This document shows, piece after piece, positions 1 to 13,130 of a DNA stretch of 64,000 bases. The position numbers and the translations under genes were made by a program. Below the pieces are notes generated by a model. That model saw only the letters and a list, made by a program, of their open reading frames with translations, made no database searches and was not told where the DNA came from. The DNA comes from Sphagnum magellanicum (Eukaryota; Streptophyta; Sphagnopsida; Sphagnales; Sphagnaceae). How positions within the stretch are numbered: the stretch's first letter is position 1; each line of letters opens with the position of its first letter. The DNA lies in NCBI GenBank assembly GCA_021904315.1, contig CM038918.1:14337349-14401348 (forward strand), written 5' to 3'.

Positions 1-1876
1 CTCATGTCTTCCATAATTCTTGTCACCCCGGCAAGGTTTTTGGATTTCACACATGCATCCAGAGCCTCAGTGTAAGTTTGGACACTGCATAGTAAGTTTG
101 ATTGCTTAGCACTTTCATAAATGTGTACTACCTGCACAGAAAATCAGAGATGCTGACATGAATAATCTTTGGAAAATAGAGATTCAATGCAAAGTTCAAT
201 GTCACAGAAAAGCTGCCTATAGGGACAAGGATACATCTTGCAAGTTGAATCTAAGAGGTCTCCACACAACACCAAGAGAAGCTCAGGTCTGGACACAACA
301 CCAACAAAAATGAGCGAACTTTTCTTGAGCAAACTGCCAGAGGAGAGACAAAAAATCCCAGAAGCTTTTACATAAGATCCACATTTGTGACACATACCTC
401 ATCATAAGCACCAGCAGCCTTAAAGCTAGACATGAGACATGTAAAGGAGACATTGGTTGGCTGGAGTCCTGCTTGTATCATTTCTTGAAATGTAAGTTGA
501 GCAAGCTTGTGTTCACCATGCTTGCGATATACATCAATCATTGCATTATAGGTCATAACATTTGGTTTTACCCCAAACTCCTTCATGGCCTCAAATATGG
601 TTTGTGCTTCCTCAACATTCCCACCTCGTCCACAAGCATTGATGATCGCAGTAAAGGTCACAACATTTGGATTGCACTTTGCTGTCAACATCTCATTGAA
701 GACTTGCAAAGCTGCTCTACAATCTCCTACAGATGAACCAAGGGAAGGCATGTAACTTGACATCAGAATAGGCAAATAGGGAGGGGTTCTAGTTTTAAAG
801 CTGCTGCAGAAGAGTGCTGAAGATGTGACCAGAAAATGTGAAATTTATGAAAATTGTGACTCACCAGTATTTGCATACACAGCGATCAGAGATGTGTAGG
901 TGATTACTGTTGGCTTCACACCTCTTTTCTTCATAGCTTCATAAAGAAGCTGTGCTTCTTTTACATGATCTCCAGTGGCACATGCAGCTAAGAGAATATC
1001 ATATGACACAACATCTGGCTGCACACCTTGTTTGCACATCTGCTTAAAAACTGATATTACTTTTGCCAAACCTACACCCTCCTTCACAAACATGTCCATT
1101 ACAGTATTGAATGTGATGAGGTTGGGCCGACAGGATTCCTCTTTCATGGCATCAAAGAGGTCCAAAACTGCCTGAACCTGACCAGCTTTACTTCTTGCAT
1201 GCAACAGCGCATTGTATAGTACTGTATCCTTCTTGACTTTAGTGCCTTCCAAATCTGCAAAAATCTGTTCTGCCAAATGCAGGCAACCTGAATTTCCCAA
1301 TGTGTATATCACAGTCGTATAGAGATGTGGATCAAGTTTACACCATCCTTGAAGCTGCATCCATTCAAAAACTTCCAGTGCAGCTTTCGAATATCCTCTT
1401 TGCCCTAAATCTTTCATTACAGCGTTCACAGTGCGTGCAACTTCGTTATATGGTACATATTTAGCCACCCTAGAATTTGCTGGATACTCTTCTTGCAGTG
1501 GGCAAGATCTGATGTGTCTTGAGCCCACTTTCCGCACCCAACTGCTTAGCAAATCCTTGACTGAAACCTCTTCTGATTCAAGAATCTCCCTCACGAGGTT
1601 TTCTTTATCATTCTCTCGGAGTTTGAGCTTCTCTTTCGAGATTCTGTACGGCTGGTGGAAAAGAAACGACGACTTACCGTTGCCTTGCTCATCTCGAGCT
1701 CTCCACGCAAGGGTTTGAGGCGAGTTTGTGGGAGCTGCTTCAGCTACTACATGCGCCAATCTTCGTAAACAAGGTGACATCCCCATGCACCATTGCCGCT
1801 GATGGGATCTGAGTTTGGACATACTACACCGACATCCAACAAGATGCTCCAAAAAGGTAAGGCGCAGTGACCCCAT
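1..1876 (-). CDS. P-class pentatricopeptide repeat protein, 3' end outside the window
   Basis: Three exons on the minus strand: 1876-865, 726-398, and 131 down to the left edge. Borders are GT/AG, and the phases (1, then 0) keep one frame. The product has at least nine tandem 35-residue PPR motifs, such as one beginning DTVLYNALLHARSKAGQVQA and ending in P, with few insertions. This is P-class; no E, DYW or SMR tail is visible before the edge. PPR proteins bind organellar RNA base by base to direct splicing, stability or editing. The first ~60 residues are rich in Arg, Ser and Leu and poor in acids, as in an organelle transit peptide. ATG 1876 was chosen because it opens the frame that carries the repeats; a (GA)n tract lies upstream in the leader. 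The orthologue cannot be named. The intron within a repeat at 864-727 is real by phase. Family assignment is very safe; target organelle and RNA are unknown. Confidence 0.9.
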
Positions 1877-1940
1877 CCACAGGGCTCTCCACCCTTTTCT
1901 GATTGTTCCTGCATAGCACTAGTTCCCCTCTTCTCAACGT

Positions 1941-2008
<68 letters not shown>

Positions 2009-2420
2009 TCGCACCCTAAAAGAAACTTCAATAAACCAAGCTTTCAAATTTACAAAAACACAACCTGCTCCAGTGCATATAAACCCCTTCCCTCTTCCCT
2101 CTCAACAAACTACTCCATCAACTTCCCACTTGGAAACTCCTCCTCCACCTCGCCAAAATTCCTGACCCAAAATCATGAACCCAACTCCACCAACTCTCGC
2201 AATTCAACCAACACAAATCTCTGTACTCACCCATACACAATCAATAATCCCACATTCGTCCCCTCTCCTCGCAGAACCAAATCTCTGACCTAAATAAACT
2301 TCGGTGCAAGCAAATTCTGAAGTCGCTGCAACAGACGAAGAAACATACTCCGGGCCCAAAACCCTAAACCGCCGTGCACTGTAAGTAGCAGTGGGTTTTT
2401 GCCTTTTTTCTGATTGCACC
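1877..2420 (-). promoter_or_regulatory. Presumed 5' leader and promoter of the PPR gene
   Basis: This stretch lies just upstream of the PPR start codon. It holds the long GA/CT microsatellite, a weak TATA-like TTATAT on the minus strand near 2077-2084, and an AAACCCTAA-type telo-box near 2359-2368 on the plus strand. Purine-rich GA tracts are common in plant leaders. The transcription start is inferred only, and the TATA-like box reads better as TATAAA on the opposite strand. Confidence 0.3.
1945..2006. repeat. (TC)n/(GA)n microsatellite
   Basis: About 31 uninterrupted TC dinucleotides. It sits in the presumed leader of the PPR gene and reads GA in the sense direction. A frame that reads through it as Glu-Arg repeats is out of phase with the PPR frame and is not treated as coding. 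Confidence 0.95.
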
Positions 2421-5400
2421 TGTTTTTGTTTGGAGATAAGGACACGAGGTTCTTCGCTTGAGCCAATGAGAAGGCGAAGGCGGGGCTTAGTTTTTGGCCT
2501 TGCCTACCAAGGCAAAGGATATTGTGTTCACATTCATTACCTTAAGTACCTTGGCCAGTTCGACACTAATTATATTATTTTCAGAAATTTTGAAATTTTC
2601 AAAAACTATTTCTTCCAAATCAAAAAAAATTGTTGTGAAGGAAAAATAGTGAATATTTAAGAATATTCCATTTGTTGAGATGAATGTTTTCAAAATTAAT
2701 TAGTTATTCGACGGACATGTGTTGAAATGGTGGCCAAAGTACTACCGTATACAGTTTACCATACCCTAGGGTCAGTTTTCCACATCAACAAATGAAAAAA
2801 AAAAATTCCAAAAAATGAATTCTTTTTTTAGTTTTGAAAAAAAAAAAAAATCCCATCATCTACTATAATATTGTGATATTCTCCCAAATTTTCATTTCAC
2901 TATTTTGTGAGATTATTTAATGACAAAATTGACCTTAGGGTAATGTAGTCACTTAATGGATTTTGGCCCCCTAGGTAATAGGTCTTTTTTCATATGAGGA
3001 TTTTTGAAAAGATGATATTTTGGCTTTTGTTGATACTTGGGATTAGTTATAGAGTTATAATATTTTGAAGGATTTTGGTTTCTTCTAGAGGATTTTTTGA
3101 AGATTATATTTTGGCATGGTGAAATATTTTTGAGTTTTCATACTTCTTCTTTTTCCTTAAGAAGAAGAATTATGGAAACTTTTTAATGTAAATGGCAAGG
3201 CCACATTGTGACACACCCCTTGTTTTTTTTTTTTGGGTTTTGAGGTGGAGGGGGTAATATTGCTTTGTTTCAATTGTGTTCCCATCAAGTTCCTAGGATT
3301 CAACAGGTTCCCAAAATGTTTCCCAAGTTCCCAATGTGTTCGCTAAGACATCCCAATAGCACCTCATTTTTCATCCCACATTGTTTGGCCATGGTTCAAT
3401 TTCCATGTATATAACTTGTAAGGGGGCGTGGGGGAGGTCCGGGCACAAAGAAAAGCATGACAAACTATGCTTTTATTTTGGGGGAGGGAAGCATGTTTGG
3501 ACTTCTATGTTGGGGAGTGCATGAGGCTTGTGCCTAGAGGGTGAAAAAAAGCCTATATGGCCAATGAGATTGTTAGAATGCAAATGACAAAAATATTCAG
3601 AATTTGGAGCTTAATTTTAATACATAATTTTCTCATTTTACCCAAAGATGTTACCACCTTAAATTGCTAGATTTCAACAAGAAAAATGGGGCCAATGAAC
3701 GTCCTTTAGGATATAAGCAAAAAAAATTCTTCAAAGCACCAAAATCCCCCCTGACCTTATTATAAATTCGTTTATTAATTTGTCAAAATTTTGAAAAAGT
3801 TGCTTAAGATGTAAAAGTTTGTTATAGGGTCATTTTGAAGGGAGGGTACTAAATAGAGGTCCACCTAACGTCTAAAATGGTTCCAATTGTTAGAATCAAA
3901 GGTATCTCACAACAAATTTATTTTTTATTGTCAAAAATTTTAGAATAAAAAACCCAAGTGTTGAATCCACCAAGGTATTATGGTAGGCACAATCTTATTT
4001 GTTTTGTGTGCAAAACAAGCAACTTTGCAATTTCCATTTCATCAGTTGGGTGCAAATTTCTATGATGTGGCAACCTAGCATTTGTGTTTATTTTTACTCC
4101 GGGCATAAGGAAACTTGGACTCAATCTAGACACTTTTTAGCAAATGATAGGGAAAACTTGTAAAAACAATATTCAATATGGGTTTAAAGCTTCTCAACAA
4201 GAACCAATTTTGCACCTCCTTCCCAACATGACCTTCTAGGTTACAAATGTCTTCATCATAGTTTAATTGACAAGTGTGTGGGGGGAATATTTTTGAGTTA
4301 TGCATACCTTGGCACCATTATGCTTTACCCTCACACCTTCATATATTCTTTTTAGTTTTCACAACTTACCAACTTAATTCAAATGATTTCCTCCTTTTCT
4401 TCTTGGAAAAGTACAAACCTTACCTAAGCTTTCATAAGAATTTTTCAATCTAACATTCCAATGGATACTTCAATTCTCTACATGTATGTTCTTCAAGATG
4501 GTGTTTGAACACCTCCAAGTCTATTTTAATTTTAAAATTATGCAAGTCAATTCCCCCAACTATTGTATTACAAATACTGATATAGCATGTGTCATTGGCC
4601 TAAGTTTGAATTGATTACCAAATTAAATTTTGCTTTCAAAACAATAAATTTTATTATATTTTAGTTACAATTTCAATGACAAAAATTATTTGTCACATCT
4701 TACGTCTAAGAGGCTCCAAACCACTTTCATTAAATCCTATTCACTACGGTCTTTCCAAAAATATCAAAAGTGTAACCAAATTCTTTTGAAATTTTTAGTT
4801 TTGATCTAAATAAATTTTTAATGAAAATTTTGTTGAATATTCAATAACCTCTCCATTGTAAGTCAAAACATTATGAAATCAATTTGGTGCACCTTTATTC
4901 ACCGAGGGCTTTCCAATAGTATCAAGAATGAGGCAAAAGGTGTTGTGGTTTGGGAAATTTCAATGAGAGAAACAAATAAACAAACTATTGTCCTTCACAA
5001 ATAGATTAAACATATAACCAAGTGAAAAAAATCATGTGAGACTTGCCAATGATGCAACCAACATGGATTGGATTATCATCATCCACAATTATAATTTTGC
5101 TAACTCCATGGCACCAATAAATAACAAACATGTATTTCAAATTAGATGGCCTTTTAATTTGTTGTTTATTTTTTAATGTGTAACTTACATTGGAATCCAC
5201 ACAATGGGCTTCACAAGTTTGAGGGATTACATGACCTAGCATTCAATAGTGCACCATTTGATGGAATATATTATCATTTGGTTGTGGATCAATCACAACA
5301 TCATTGCCAATGTTTGAACTAACTTGATCCTTTATAAACACATGTTGTTAGAGCTCCAAATCGCATCACATTAAAAATACAAAGGAAAATTTTCAAATTT

Positions 5401-6590
5401 TTCAATGAGGATTTTACAAATGCTAATGTAAATAACATCATGATCATATCATTTCCAAAATTACTATTATGCTTCAAGTCCTATAATTTGATAAATTGAC
5501 AAATTATAAATCTAGTCATTAGATTTTATGGGAAATGTGCCATCATTTGAAAATTGAGACTTTTTTTTTTATGAGTAGAATTGTTCATCATTAGTCATTG
5601 GTAAATCCAAATGGGAGTTTAATGAATTCAAATATATATTAATAGGAGTTATGTTTTGTGGTGACAATCATTTTTAAAAGGTTGCCCATGATCAAATGTT
5701 TTGCCACAATTTTTAGGTTCAAAAATTTTAAGCTTCAAATCACATTTGACACATTAAGTGTTTGGGATTGGGTGTAGGACATTTGACTTCAAATAAGGCA
5801 TTTTAGAACCCACCCACTTGTAATCAATGAAATGTATTTTCTTATAGTAATGCAAGGCAACATCAAACAACAATGAGGCTATTGCAAATTTGAAGTCTTG
5901 AACACACAAAATTGTAAATAATTGACTAAAAAGGTAAAAGCACACTAAGGTGTACCAAAAAGGCCATTGCAAAGTCCATTTTAAAAGTTATTCTAATGTA
6001 TTTTTAAATGCAAAGAATGGGACAAAAACACAAAACATTGAAATGATGTTAAATTTGACATGTTCCTCCATGTTCAAATTAATGGTGCCTTAATTTCAAC
6101 CTTTTTGAACACCTTTATTTGGTATTGGTCATGAAAAACATGTTTTTGGATATGTGATCGAGTTTGAAATTTTTTTAAAATTATTATGCATATTAAAGAA
6201 TTATAAAGTCCATCACATATTTCATATTTTCCAAACTTTTTTATTCTTAAGTGTCATAACCTTTTAGATTATACCATGTCCCAAATTTGTGGAAAAACTT
6301 TTAATTCCATTATAAGTAATGAATCCATAACTATTTTTATATGGATTATGACCTCAAAATTGTTTAAATTGCAAAAGTTGATATTTCATTGAAAATTATT
6401 TTTTATAGTGTAATTATTTGAAATAAGAAGGACAAAGAAACTAATTTCACTTATTTGAGTCCATTTTGTTGAAATTTCCCAATCAAACATATGGGTTTTA
6501 TATAATTGTCACGGATGCCAATGCCATGGAATTCATTCATTTGATTATTCATCTATGATTTGTAATGAACTTGTATTTAAACTTCTAATT
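2421..6590. other. AT-rich spacer without a recognisable gene
   Basis: Low-complexity AT-rich DNA with homopolymer runs and only short chance reading frames, none resembling a known protein. The one internal structure I can support is the 158-bp repeat pair at about 4700-4990, which has a relative near 46.1-46.4 kb. The rest is probably decayed mobile-element sequence, but no ends or domains were recognised. Confidence 0.5.
4700..4990 (+). repeat. Dispersed repeat, copy A (two ~158-bp monomers)
   Basis: Two diverged monomers follow each other. The landmark CTTTCCAAAAATATC near 4752 returns as CTTTCCAATAGTATC near 4909. The whole block aligns by eye, in the same orientation, with 46070-46390, including shared stretches such as TTCATTAAATCCTA and AATATTCAATAAC. 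This is a dispersed repeat, probably from a retroelement; the family is not identified. Confidence 0.6.
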
Positions 6591-6790
6591 TAATTTCAGT
6601 TCATTTTCAGCTAGTTTTTAGTTAAGTTTTAATTCGCTTCCAATTCGTTCTTAATTAACTCCTAATTCTTCTTCTAGTTCATTTTTAGTTAATTTTTAAT
6701 TCATTTTTATTTAAGTATTAACTCACTTTTAATTAACTTTTGATTCATTTTCAATTCACTTCTAGTTAATTATTAATTCGTTCTTATTTA
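6591..6790. repeat. AT-rich minisatellite, left part
   Basis: Degenerate tandem copies of a unit of roughly 20-24 bp resembling TTTTAATTCACTTCTAGTTAA. The same pattern resumes at 21086, directly after the CACTA element. One array was therefore split by that insertion. Confidence 0.65.
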
Positions 6791-6940
6791 CACTACAAGA
6801 AATCTCGACTTTTTTGACCAAAAATTTTGGTCATAAAAACCCCCCATATGGTTTTTTGCCCCCATGTCCAACTTGACCAAAATGCCATTTTGGACAAGTT
6901 GATTTGAACTCGACCATTTTGATTAAGTTTTTTTGGTTGA

Positions 6941-7660
6941 TATTAAAGCCACCCAGTAAATAACTGAATCTGGAGATGAGTGAAACATAAATTTAATAAA
7001 AAAAAATTTGGTGGGTGATATTAAAAATCACCAAATACTACTACTTATAAATCAAATAGATTTCCAAAATAGTGCAGTTTTCGATAGGGAACACACCTTA
7101 CTAAATTTGAAGTAGGAATAGACACCTATAACGACCTTGGATGTCAAAAATTTGAACACAAAATTTAGGTGGCAAAATAAAATTTAAATTTAAAAAACAC
7201 ATTCATTGAATAAATACACTTGGAGACGTAAAACCTTTTGGAAAAGTACAACTCTTGCAAAAAAACACTAATTATTTTGAAAATATGGTAAAAAGCTCAA
7301 ATTTTTTTGAACTTCTTCCACATTTAAGCTTGAATTTTTTTTGTATAATGTTCTTTTTGGGGAGCCCCCTCAAAAACTAAATTCCTCCCAGATATATACA
7401 TTCCAAACCTTTTTTTTTTAAAACCTAACTACCAATCCAACTAATCACTTTTAAATTTTCGATTTTAAAAATAAACATTTCTAAATCCGGTTTTGGTTAA
7501 AATGACTTCCAATTTCGGTTACACAAATTAGGTTTTGGTTAAACCAACTGTTGGTTTTGGTTCCATAAATCTGGTTTCAATTACATAATCCAGCTAAGAC
7601 TCTTACGGATTTGGTTCTACACAATCGATTTTGATTACAAATATGTTTTTCACTTCAACA
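6941..7660 (-). repeat. 3' LTR of the Ty3/gypsy element
   Basis: Direct-repeat partner of 18364-19078, alignable end to end. It ends in CA at 7660 on the plus strand. A near-perfect 10-bp-stem hairpin (7663-7684) sits just inside the element next to it. Contains stretches of GGTTTTGGTTA-like short repeats near 7490-7580. Confidence 0.9.
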
Positions 7661-7699
7661 TTATCCTCACTTCTAAGTGAGGATTATGTCCTTGGAATC

Positions 7700-10327
7700 A
7701 CAAAACAAGGTAATAAAAAAATTTAATTACTTAACACTATTATTTACAATTATTTTAGCCCTACCAAAACTAACTTTGAATTTGGTTATCTATCCTAATG
7801 GATCATGGGGAAGTTCAATAATCGATTCAATTGCTCCATTAGGCATGCCTTTCAGTTGCAACCTTGGGGGTGAATCCTTGATCTTTTCCATTGAAACCTT
7901 TGGGACTTCTATGACTTTTACTTTTGTATTGGAATCAACTTGAAGTTTCAATAACAACATCAATTGTAGCTTCGCAAGAATCAATCTCCATTTCTTCTCC
8001 TACTTCTTGAGCTTTGCTTGCTTGTGTGGCCGAGGTGGATCCAGCTGGAAGTGCCACGATTGCTAGTTAAAAATCTAGCATTACCAAATGTGGCATCATT
8101 TTCCAATAGTGTTATATCCGGAGGATATATAGCTCTTCATCCTTCCAACAGCTTGTGAAAGCTCCTTCCAAGATTTTTGCCACCTTGCCCTTTGAGTGAC
8201 TCCCAAAGCTTTGCCTTATTCTCATAGCCCTAGCTTTAGTGCATTAGCAACTTTACTTTTGTAAAAACATGTTCCATCTGCAATGATTCAAACTTCACCA
8301 TTCGGTGGTAATAGAAATCTGCCTTCCCTTTGCAACTCTTTTTTTTCCGATTAGCTCCCCAAGTTCCTATTCCAACCTCTAAATCTAGTTATACAAACCA
8401 AAGTTGGCCTTTTCAATGCTAACTAGTTGGCCCTTAGTGAACTCTAGGCTCTTTTTTGCGTTGTCCAACACTTGTTCAAACTTCTTTCGGTCTTTGGATT
8501 TTTTTCGGTACTAGATTTCTAGCTAGTTTTGGTCCTTTTGTGATGCATCAAGGGCAACACCCACTCCCTTAAGACATTCCTTTAGCCCTAGAATAACCTT
8601 CATGTATTCACTATTATGGGCTTTTAGTGAGTTCACTTGCAAACACATCTCATCAACCTCATGAAGCTTTTATTCTAACTCTGGGATGGTTTTGGAATCT
8701 TGTTCATTGGCTATCTTAAAACGACTAACTGTGGCTTCCAATTCTTGCTTTTCACCGGAAATTTTCTAGTTATTCTCCAGGAGGGCATCACATTCCCCTA
8801 CCAAACGTTTAACTCCATGTCAACATTTATCACCAACATGATATATGAACTAGACATAAGGAGATAGGATTATAAACTACTTAGATAAAAATGAATTGCA
8901 AGACCTACCAAACTTCATGGTCTAATTGCTTGTGGTGTCTCAAAAAGCACCGGCCGAAACTCGAAAATATCCACCCTTGCTTGATGCAACGGACCTCCAA
9001 TTGTTGTATTGACACTGGAATTACACTCTGGAGGAGTTTCAAAATCTAGTATGTTATTGACCAAAATGATTTCGAAGGAGAATCGTTTGTGCAAATGCTA
9101 CAATAGGGATGTTCCCATTTCCTACCGCGCCGAAGTGGTTTCCTTCAATGATATTATATTCGATGTGGCCTTTAAATCTCTATCGCTAGAAGGGCTTCTG
9201 GTTTGGGTTCTTTTCCATGGACTTGGTGTGGCTTTTGATGTTTGTTTTGCCAACATGCACTTCCTTAATGTGGAAGATTAAGGTTGTAACCAGAACTGAC
9301 CCAAATTCCAAATCCTCAATGCCAAAAGGATACCTTCTTCCATTTTTGATTCATCTAGTTGTGGGTGGCTTGTTTCACCTGCTAGATGCACTAGATTTAG
9401 ACTTTCACCCATATCCGCAAATGCGCCTTGTGATTACGTGCCTATTCTTGGTGGTAAATTCCTCCTCACCTCGGCTAGCAAAATTCTCCTCCAATTCTTC
9501 CTCCTCTTTTGAAACTGGTAGTTGAAGGCTTGAGTCCACCGGAAACCACTTCCAAAGCACAATGTCCAGAATTTGTGCTCCTCCGAACTTCACATCTCTA
9601 GTCATGTTGTATTTGTTGGGGCCGCCCAAATCCCTCAACTTGCTGTGAAGGTTGTTGAACATGACACTAGCCTAGTTGATTTGCATTTTAATTTCGACAA
9701 ACACTACCAAGATCATGAGCTTTTTCTCCACATATGTGAAGCGATTTCCCTTCAACCAGATGCCCTGGATCAAAGTAAGCATCGTAACAACGTACATGCC
9801 CTTGAGCATGGACATTTTCCATCCTTCCTTGTCCCCCAAAGCTTTTAGTGGAGTTATTTTCAAGAGGTTTGGCTCCTTTTGTTTTGCCTGTAATTTCGAG
9901 CGCCCCACCTATGGTAGTAGGAGCATCTCTACTCAATGATTAATACCGAAACCCCTTGTACTACCAACTCTATTATGTTCATATTAAATTAAACGATACT
10001 TTGACTAAACTCTTTGATTAATGGGCGGATGGGCATGAGCTTGAAGACTAAGAAAACCACCAACTCATACATGTTTTGCCTAAGCAACATCTATTTTCAC
10101 TATCCACCTACGTAGTTTGTCCATTTTGGTAAAAATCACCTTTTAACCAAAAACGGACACTATGTACTTTTCTCGATAATTTCCCTTTTCTAGAGTTACG
10201 TTTGATTCAAAATCTAACTTTGCCTCTTTCAAACATTGACCTCTCAACATCTTCTCTGCATTTTCCTTGCTCATGTTTCCTCTCATGATGATTGAAAATG
10301 ACACGGATAGCGGGTTAAAACCAAATA
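7700..10327 (-). mobile_element. Post-integrase region of the Ty3/gypsy element
   Basis: Between integrase and the 3' LTR lies several kb of decayed coding-like sequence on the minus strand. Around 8450-8820 the translation is rich in Lys, Glu and Leu with a coiled-coil look; around 9400-9940 there are longer coding-like stretches. Extra reading frames after integrase are known in some plant gypsy lineages. The function is not recognised. Confidence 0.5.
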
Positions 10328-11320
10328 TGACGCACCCCCAACTCCTCAAGGGACTCAAATGTGAGCCCAAGTAGAAAGCAGCGGAATAAGGAGGAGTCGG
10401 AGCACGCTCCCTAGCTCACAACCCTTTGAGGGGTAGAGGGGCGGGTTGGAGCTCCGGGATGGGACTAGGAAGAGTTGACAAGCTTTAGTCACTCACACGG
10501 GCCTGCACACAACCCACACAAAGTGATTAGTGCAAAGTTAGAGCACACTTGGTGCTAGGACGAGCCACGGGCAACACGGACACACAAGACTCACCACGGC
10601 CCGGACTTGGGGGAAGCCACCACCTTCCCCCTTATAGTATACTCTGCAGCTCTCCACGGAGGCTACATCCAAATGGCTATTTTTCCCGGGACTCCCGAAA
10701 TCGCGCCAAATGGGACTCTCGGGACTTTGGAGCCCCATAACTTTGCGAGCAGACCTTGGATCGCGATGTAGTCTGAAGCAAAGTTGTAGGTCTCGTCGAG
10801 ACCTTTCCAACGGTATGTCGCACGTTCTCTGCAGCCAAGTATTTCGGGTCGATTCCCGACTTTTAGTCGTCGGGAGTCAAAACTGGCAGACTCCCGGGAA
10901 TTCGACTCCCGACCCTTCTTTTGGCCATAACTTGTGTTTCAGATGTCCAAATGAGCAATTCGAGCCCATTTTAGATATCTACGCTTCAAGAGCTTTCCAA
11001 TGATATAAAGAACTCCACAATCCATTGAGTTTTGACCCCTGCAATCGCTCTCTGAAGTTTCGGGAGTCCACCGGGACTCCATCTCCCAAAGTGGGAGTTT
11101 GCCTTGGGAGTGTGAGGGTTCATTCCCTCACACTTTCTAACACTTTCTCACACTCCCTAGCACTTTCTTGCACTCCCGGGAGTATGTGATGTGACTCCCG
11201 GGCTTCCTTTCGCCTTGACTCCCGGGCTTCCTCTTGGCTTAACTCCCGGGCTTTCCTTTGGCCCGCACCCTTGCAATTCCCTTTTGCCTTGGTCGCGAGC
11301 CCAAAGCTAGGGTTGCGACA
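10328..11320. mobile_element. Solo LTR of a GC-richer retroelement, nested
   Basis: A 993-bp unit begins TGACGCACCC and ends GGGTTGCGACA, giving short imperfect terminal inverted repeats with canonical TG...CA ends. It is flanked by a perfect 5-bp target duplication AAATA (10323-10327 and 11321-11325). No internal region or second LTR is present, so it is a solo LTR left by LTR-LTR recombination. It is clearly GC-richer than its host element. It holds three tandem units around ACTCCCGGGCTT (11194-11262) and a TATA-like CTTATAGTATAC near 10630. It looks whole as a solo LTR and is younger than the host element. Confidence 0.85.
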
Positions 11321-11325
11321 AAATA

Positions 11326-12370
11326 CAAAAGGTAGTGAATGAAGAAGTGGGCAGAATTGAATGAGGAAAGGAGGAAATGGAGATATGACAATATTGATAT
11401 CACAATGAGACAAAAACCAAGTAGTCGTTATAGGAGCAATTGGAATATTTAAATTAAAAAATGTTCTAAGAACCAAAGGACTTTTAGTAATGGCTAAAAC
11501 AATTTGTTGTATGTGACCATTGGAAATGATTTTAACCTTTTTCTGCTAACCATTAGAAACGGTTAGAACAATTTTAACAATTTTAGTTGGAACGGCTTTT
11601 TGTAATCAAACCAAAATAACAATCATTTCCTAACAATTTCTGGTAATGATTTTTTAACCACTTCTTGGTAACATTGTGTTCGTAATTAGTTTTTCATGAC
11701 CGATTTTTGCCAACAATTATTAGTAATTGTTTATTTGTTGTCGGCACCTAGTTCATCAAACTTGGTGGTGTTGGATTCTTCATTTTTGATGTACACATCT
11801 TGTTTTCCTCTAAGGTGCAAGGGAGAAACTATCACCAATTTCCCTTCTCTAATTTCCATTCTTCCCATGTTCATTTCTAACTTTTCCAGGTACATGGCAT
11901 GTACTACATAGCACCCATACTAGTTTTTCCAACACTAATTTTCACTATTCTTTGTCTCATTTACTGTTTTCTTGCATCCTCATTCAAGTGAAAAATCATC
12001 TTTGCTAATCCCATCATCCAATGGTGTGGAGTGAATCACTCCTAACATGTTTGGTTTCGGGTCTATGTAGTGTGTAACTGAATATTTGGTTTTGGGGGAG
12101 TTGTAATTGGATCCTTATTTAGTTTTAATTCCATGGCAAAACATTTTTTTAGTGAAGTAATATTTGGATGTCCCGTTTCCAGTTGTTTTTTCGAAGTAAT
12201 CTGAACCTCAGTTAGTTTTGATTCCTTGTTGAATAATTGTACTTGTGGAGTTATAACCGGATTACCATCTACTTTCAATTGTTTATCATCCTCCACTTTT
12301 GGTTGGTTGTCTTCATTCCATTTTTGTTGTTCATCGAAATCTCCCCCCCTTGTACCCATGGTCCCTGACT
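11326..12370 (-). mobile_element. Decayed sequence between solo LTR and integrase
   Basis: Continuation of the Ty3/gypsy internal region. A low-complexity tract with repeated (T/A)GGTAA(C/T)-type words lies around 11500-11680, and a coding-like segment rich in Asp, Lys and Gln lies around 12063-12374 on the minus strand. No domain was recognised. Confidence 0.4.
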
Positions 12371-13130
12371 TCAAAAAACCTCAAAGAATTGGTAGGGCTT
12401 GAACTTCTTCACATTTACAAGAATAAGGTAAGGATCTAATTTGTTTACCTCAACCAACAAAACGGTGTTGTTGGGAAGACAATACTGGATTCGGTACAAA
12501 TTGAACCACTGTCGTTTGAATTTTCCAATGTGATTTTCTCTAAACTTTGAAAACCACAAGACATCATCATCGAGTTCAAAGGATTTTTGTTTATAATGTT
12601 TGTGGGCCCATTTTGCCAAGTTTGATTGTCGTTTTGTGGTTGTTTTCAGCATCAACCTAACAAATTTCCTCCAACCTTTTTATGTCAACAATTTAGCTAA
12701 ATAGAACAAGTACCTGGGTGTTCCCCTATGGGTAGTGGAACTTATATGTTTAAACAAAAAGTGCATAGTCAAGGTTTGAATGGCGTCATTGATAAAGTGC
12801 ACACCTTGATCGTTAACCAAGGTGAGTGGGTAGCTGAATCATGTAAAAATAAATTTGTACATGAATTTTACTATGACTATTGTAATGTTTGTCCACAACG
12901 ATTTGGCCTCCACCCACTTGGGAGCATAATTGGTTGCCACCAAAACATAGCGATTACGAATATAATGACCTTTTTGTTTAATGTGGCTTATGAAATTAAT
13001 ACCCCATTTTGTGAAAGGCTTAATAGGGAGCATTGTGATCAATTTAGTCAAACCAATGTAGACCAAATTGGTCATCCACTAGCAATTGTCATAGGATCTA
13101 CAATGGTCCATAACATCCTTATGAAAAATT
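12371..13130 (-). mobile_element. Integrase region of the Ty3/gypsy element
   Basis: Minus-strand similarity to the integrase core near 12839-13075, with motifs like KWGINFISHIK and YVLVATNYAPKWVEAK, typical of plant gypsy integrases. A C-terminal segment follows near 12371-12655 with the familiar GKFKRQWFNLYRIQ pattern. Placement after RNase H fixes the element as Ty3/gypsy. Fossil copy. Confidence 0.8.

Noticed and set aside
1747-2031. Open frame through the GA microsatellite with Glu-Arg repeats, opposite to plus CT
   Set aside because: Out of phase with the PPR frame and made of dinucleotide repeat; most likely leader sequence.
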